Positions 8,041-10,635 of a stretch of DNA of 10,635 bases are shown in pieces. A program made the position numbers and the translations under genes. The notes beneath the pieces are model-generated. The model was not told the origin of the DNA. It ran no database searches and saw nothing but the letters and a program-made list of their open reading frames with translations. Position 1 is the first letter of the stretch. Each line of letters starts with the position of its first letter. This stretch comes from Gymnopus androsaceus JB14 (Eukaryota; Basidiomycota; Agaricomycetes; Agaricales; Omphalotaceae), in NCBI GenBank assembly GCA_009733575.1, contig ML770327.1, positions 1 through 10,635 of the forward strand. Direction: 5' to 3'.

Positions 8041-10635
8041 ATGCCAACAGCAAAGTCAAAAAAACGCAAGCTCAACTCCTATGTCTTACAACAACAGACT
8101 ACATTTGACCTTTCTGAATTCGGGCTTGACAAATCCACAGCCACGGACATAACGGTTGACAAGCTTTCCGGCAATGGTCGACGTATACTGCCACGCTCAA
8201 TACCTGGTCCCACCCTTTCTCCAACTAAAAGAGCCATTGCTTCCTCTTCTAAACCTCATGAATCCAGCGACGCATCTTCTGAGGCTGATTTCATATTCAC
8301 TTACGATTTTGCCAAGTTTTATGCAAACTCGGGGCCAACTGGACAAAAAGGTGTTGTGAAGGTACCTCAGAAGCAAAAAGTGTTTCCTAAACTGGTGAGC
8401 GCATCTATATCAGATTAGTCTTATAAGCTAGGTTATATTTATATGGTGTCCAGGATAATGCTATGAAGAACTGGTCTGCGAAGCGCGACCAGGTTTTGGC
8501 AGAAATGATCAGGCTAAAGGGACGAGGCTTGTTCACGTCAGCTCAATGCCCCACTTGCAGAGACCCTAATTCTAGCGCTTGCTATCGCTGTATGGAATGT
8601 TTTACACCGCGGTTGCAATGTAAGGGGTGTTTAGTGAAGGAACATCGCGAGAATCCCTTACATCACATTGAGGTACGCCGTTCATCTGCTTGCAGATAAC
8701 CTATTTACCTATGCCTGTATCAGGTTTGGACAGGTACACATTTCCGTCGAACATTGTTGTATGATTGCAGCCTGGGCATTCAAGTTGCACACCCTCACAA
8801 TGATCCCTGTCCCATTCCCAAGATCTTGACCCTCACTGTGCTGCATACCAACGGGATTCACTATGTTAGGGTCGCGTTCTGCGGCTGCTCTGTCAATGCA
8901 GGTGTTTGAACTTGGCAGCAGCTCATGCGTCGCTCATGGTACCTGGCAACACTTGAATTTCCTGGGACCTGCGCAACGTTTTCACTCTGCAATACTTTCC
9001 ACAAAATGACGCTTGAAGGGAAATGTACAAGTTACAACTACCACAAAGGAATTACAAAGCTTTCCAACAACTTAGGACACTTGGATACAAAGGTATGTGT
9101 GTTGCAGCCTGTTGAGTTTTAAGACTAATGTAACTTTAGGACCGCTACAAGGAGTTCATGCGAATTATGCGCCAATGGCGGCACATGAAGATGCTCATGC
9201 GTGCAGGGCAGGGGAACGACGGGGTCCGCAAGGTGGAGGAGACACGGCAGGGAGAGCTTGTGGTTTTGTGTCCGGCTTGTCCTCATCCTGGCATCAACTT
9301 GCCAGACAACTGGAGCAACCCTAATAATCCAAAACAGTGTGTTTGTAAATCCATGCCAATGGTCCTTATTGACGCTTTGTATCTCTGCAGGTGGCTATAT
9401 ATGTTTTTCTTGGCTATCGATGCCTGTTTCCGTCTCAAACGGAAATTGATTTCAACTCACAAGAAATACCCGCCTTTGCAACCAGGTTGGGCATACATGG
9501 TTGATCCCAAGCCTTATCAAGAGTACCTCCTCAGCGTTACGGACCAAGATGAAATGTCCACCTGTACAGGCCTGGCTGCCCTCGATTACGCAAATACAAA
9601 ATTTTCAAAAGGTTATGCTCAAACCAGGCTCGGAATGTGCTGTTGGGCACAGCATGAAATGGTTAGGAAGAATGCAGCAGGGGCATTACAAAAAGGCGAA
9701 AGGTACATTCATAAAGCTTCGGGGTGGGCCAGCGAATGACAGTTTTTTGAAGGTACTCCAACATGGACTATATTGTTGCATCGTGGCTCCGGCACCTCTA
9801 TCATCTTCTTGCTCTTGTCCTATCCTATGATATTGTCTGCCAATGGTCCAAGCGTTGCATATCGCGGATGGCAGCTCTTCCCCCCAACGTCAGACTTCAT
9901 GCAGTTTTCTTTTTCATCAAATTTGTCATCCCGAAGCTTCACATCTATGGCCACAAGCTAGCCTGTCAGATCCTGTATTCGTTGAACTTCATGAAGGGGG
10001 TGGGGAGAACGGATGTTGAAGGAATAGAGCATACATGGGCCAACATGGGTCCCGTGGCTACAAGCACGAAGGAGATGGGCCCTGGGTCGTCATTGGATGC
10101 GCTGGAGGACCACCTGGGTCACTGGAACTGGGGAAGGTTGTCGAACTTGGTGTTCAATTGGTCTTCCGGCCATACTAAGCATTTGATTCAAGGAAAACTT
10201 CTCCATAAACGCTGCATCGTTGCAATACAGGAGCTTGCTTTGCAAGAAGCTTCTCTTGAATGGTTCAGCGGTGAACAAATTGCCGAGATCCCATTGTGGC
10301 GACAGGCCGTGGAAGATTTTGAAGACAATCCCTCAAAACCAAACCCGTTCGAACTTCCATCCTCAGGTACATTGCTTTATTTGGAGTTTGGGTGCTTTCC
10401 CTCATCTTATTGTCCCAGGCATGGGTTTACAGGATATCAGAGTTCAAATTGCCGCTGAAGAAGCAGAAGAAGCTCTACAGGATCAAACAGATTTAGTAGA
10501 CATCCAGGGCTTGCCAAAGACTTTGGGATCTGCGGAGTTTTTGATGGTCATGTTGGAAGCAGAGGAACACCAGTATGTGGCTTTTTCTATCAACATACTT
10601 TCCCTTACAGTTATATATAGACGGCAGCTCAAGAA
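8041..10635 (+). pseudogene. KDZ transposase with CxC2 cysteine cluster (3' end off window)
   Basis: Eight exons join in frame: 8041-8394, 8454-8672, 8724-9092, 9140-9336, 9391-9702, 9753-10366, 10419-10572 and 10621 onward, with GT-AG introns of 47-59 nt. At least 744 codons are visible. In order: a basic Lys/Arg start (KSKKRK) and GNGRRILPRS; the CxC2-type zinc-binding cluster at residues 150-189 (CPTC, CYRCMECF, CKGC, then paired His); the transposase core from residue 315 (RYKEFMRIMRQWRHMKML, LCPACPHPG); and the RNase H-fold motifs LAID390, SYDIVCQW (D510) and GVGRTDVEGIEHTWA (E573 or E576) followed by STKEMGPGS. These acidic residues are my candidates for the DDE triad. The only break is an in-frame TGA at 8907-8909 (codon 253), between VNAGV and TWQQLMRRSWY; no intron can plausibly remove it. 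One C-to-T change from CGA would explain it. The gene cuts and pastes KDZ elements; this copy is probably recently inactivated. Confidence 0.88.

Noticed and set aside
7971..8049. Possible intron fusing the 7179-7973 gene to the transposase (GTAGTC...CAACAG)
   Set aside because: The splice would put the transposase out of frame, so the two are kept as separate genes.
8893..8925. Possible micro-intron removing the TGA at 8907-8909 (GT...TTGGCAG)
   Set aside because: The nearest donor-acceptor pairs are 17-27 nt apart, below the intron size seen in the other seven introns of this gene (47-59 nt).
1..10635. CRISPR arrays, bacterial operons, ribosome binding sites, tRNA or rRNA genes
   Set aside because: The spliced gene structure is eukaryotic. 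No direct-repeat/spacer array, cloverleaf or rRNA segment was recognised.

Overview
The window looks like nuclear DNA of an agaricomycete (mushroom-type) basidiomycete. Its genes are split by many short GT-AG introns (46-59 nt, with one of about 97 nt). Its most recognisable product is a KDZ (Kyakuja-Dileera-Zisupton) transposase with a CxC2-type cysteine cluster, and it also carries a TET/JBP-like 2-oxoglutarate/Fe(II) dioxygenase domain. KDZ elements and TET/JBP genes are both expanded in Agaricomycetes and were reported there as genomically associated (Iyer and colleagues, 2014). The species cannot be told from the sequence. All family assignments are from recognition of motifs; no database search was possible.

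Layout. 1-188: nothing recognisable. 189-427: probable solo LTR. About 929-1890 (+): decayed fragments of an unrecognised multi-exon gene. 1888-4613 (-): a long decayed gene of an agaricomycete lineage-specific hypothetical family, with a 24-bp minisatellite coding for an octapeptide repeat, at least four in-frame stops and probably two frameshifts. 4646-4711: a long imperfect inverted repeat around a CACGTG core, in the gap before the next + strand gene. 5002-6157 (+): a TET/JBP-like gene in two pieces. A charged N-terminal-like exon and a well-preserved catalytic domain (HxD...H...R) are separated only by about 145 bp of decayed 10-bp repeats, so the middle of the protein appears to be missing. 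6158-7178: AT-rich, with a tetranucleotide microsatellite and a perfect 10-bp inverted repeat. 7179-7973 (+): a three-exon gene for a 212-residue protein of unknown function. 8041 to beyond the right edge (+): the KDZ transposase gene, eight exons visible, broken by a single in-frame TGA.

How the parts fit. The right half (about 5.0-10.6 kb) reads as the body of a KDZ-type DNA transposon neighbourhood: dioxygenase, small accessory protein and transposase, all on the + strand. The TET/JBP family oxidises 5-methylcytosine in DNA, so a transposon-linked copy could in principle act on the element's own methylation. This is inference; the copy here looks internally deleted. The five stop codons seen in the two decayed genes (four in the minus-strand gene, one in the transposase) can each be explained by one transition, consistent with cytosine-deamination decay. 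The left half is older repeat debris.
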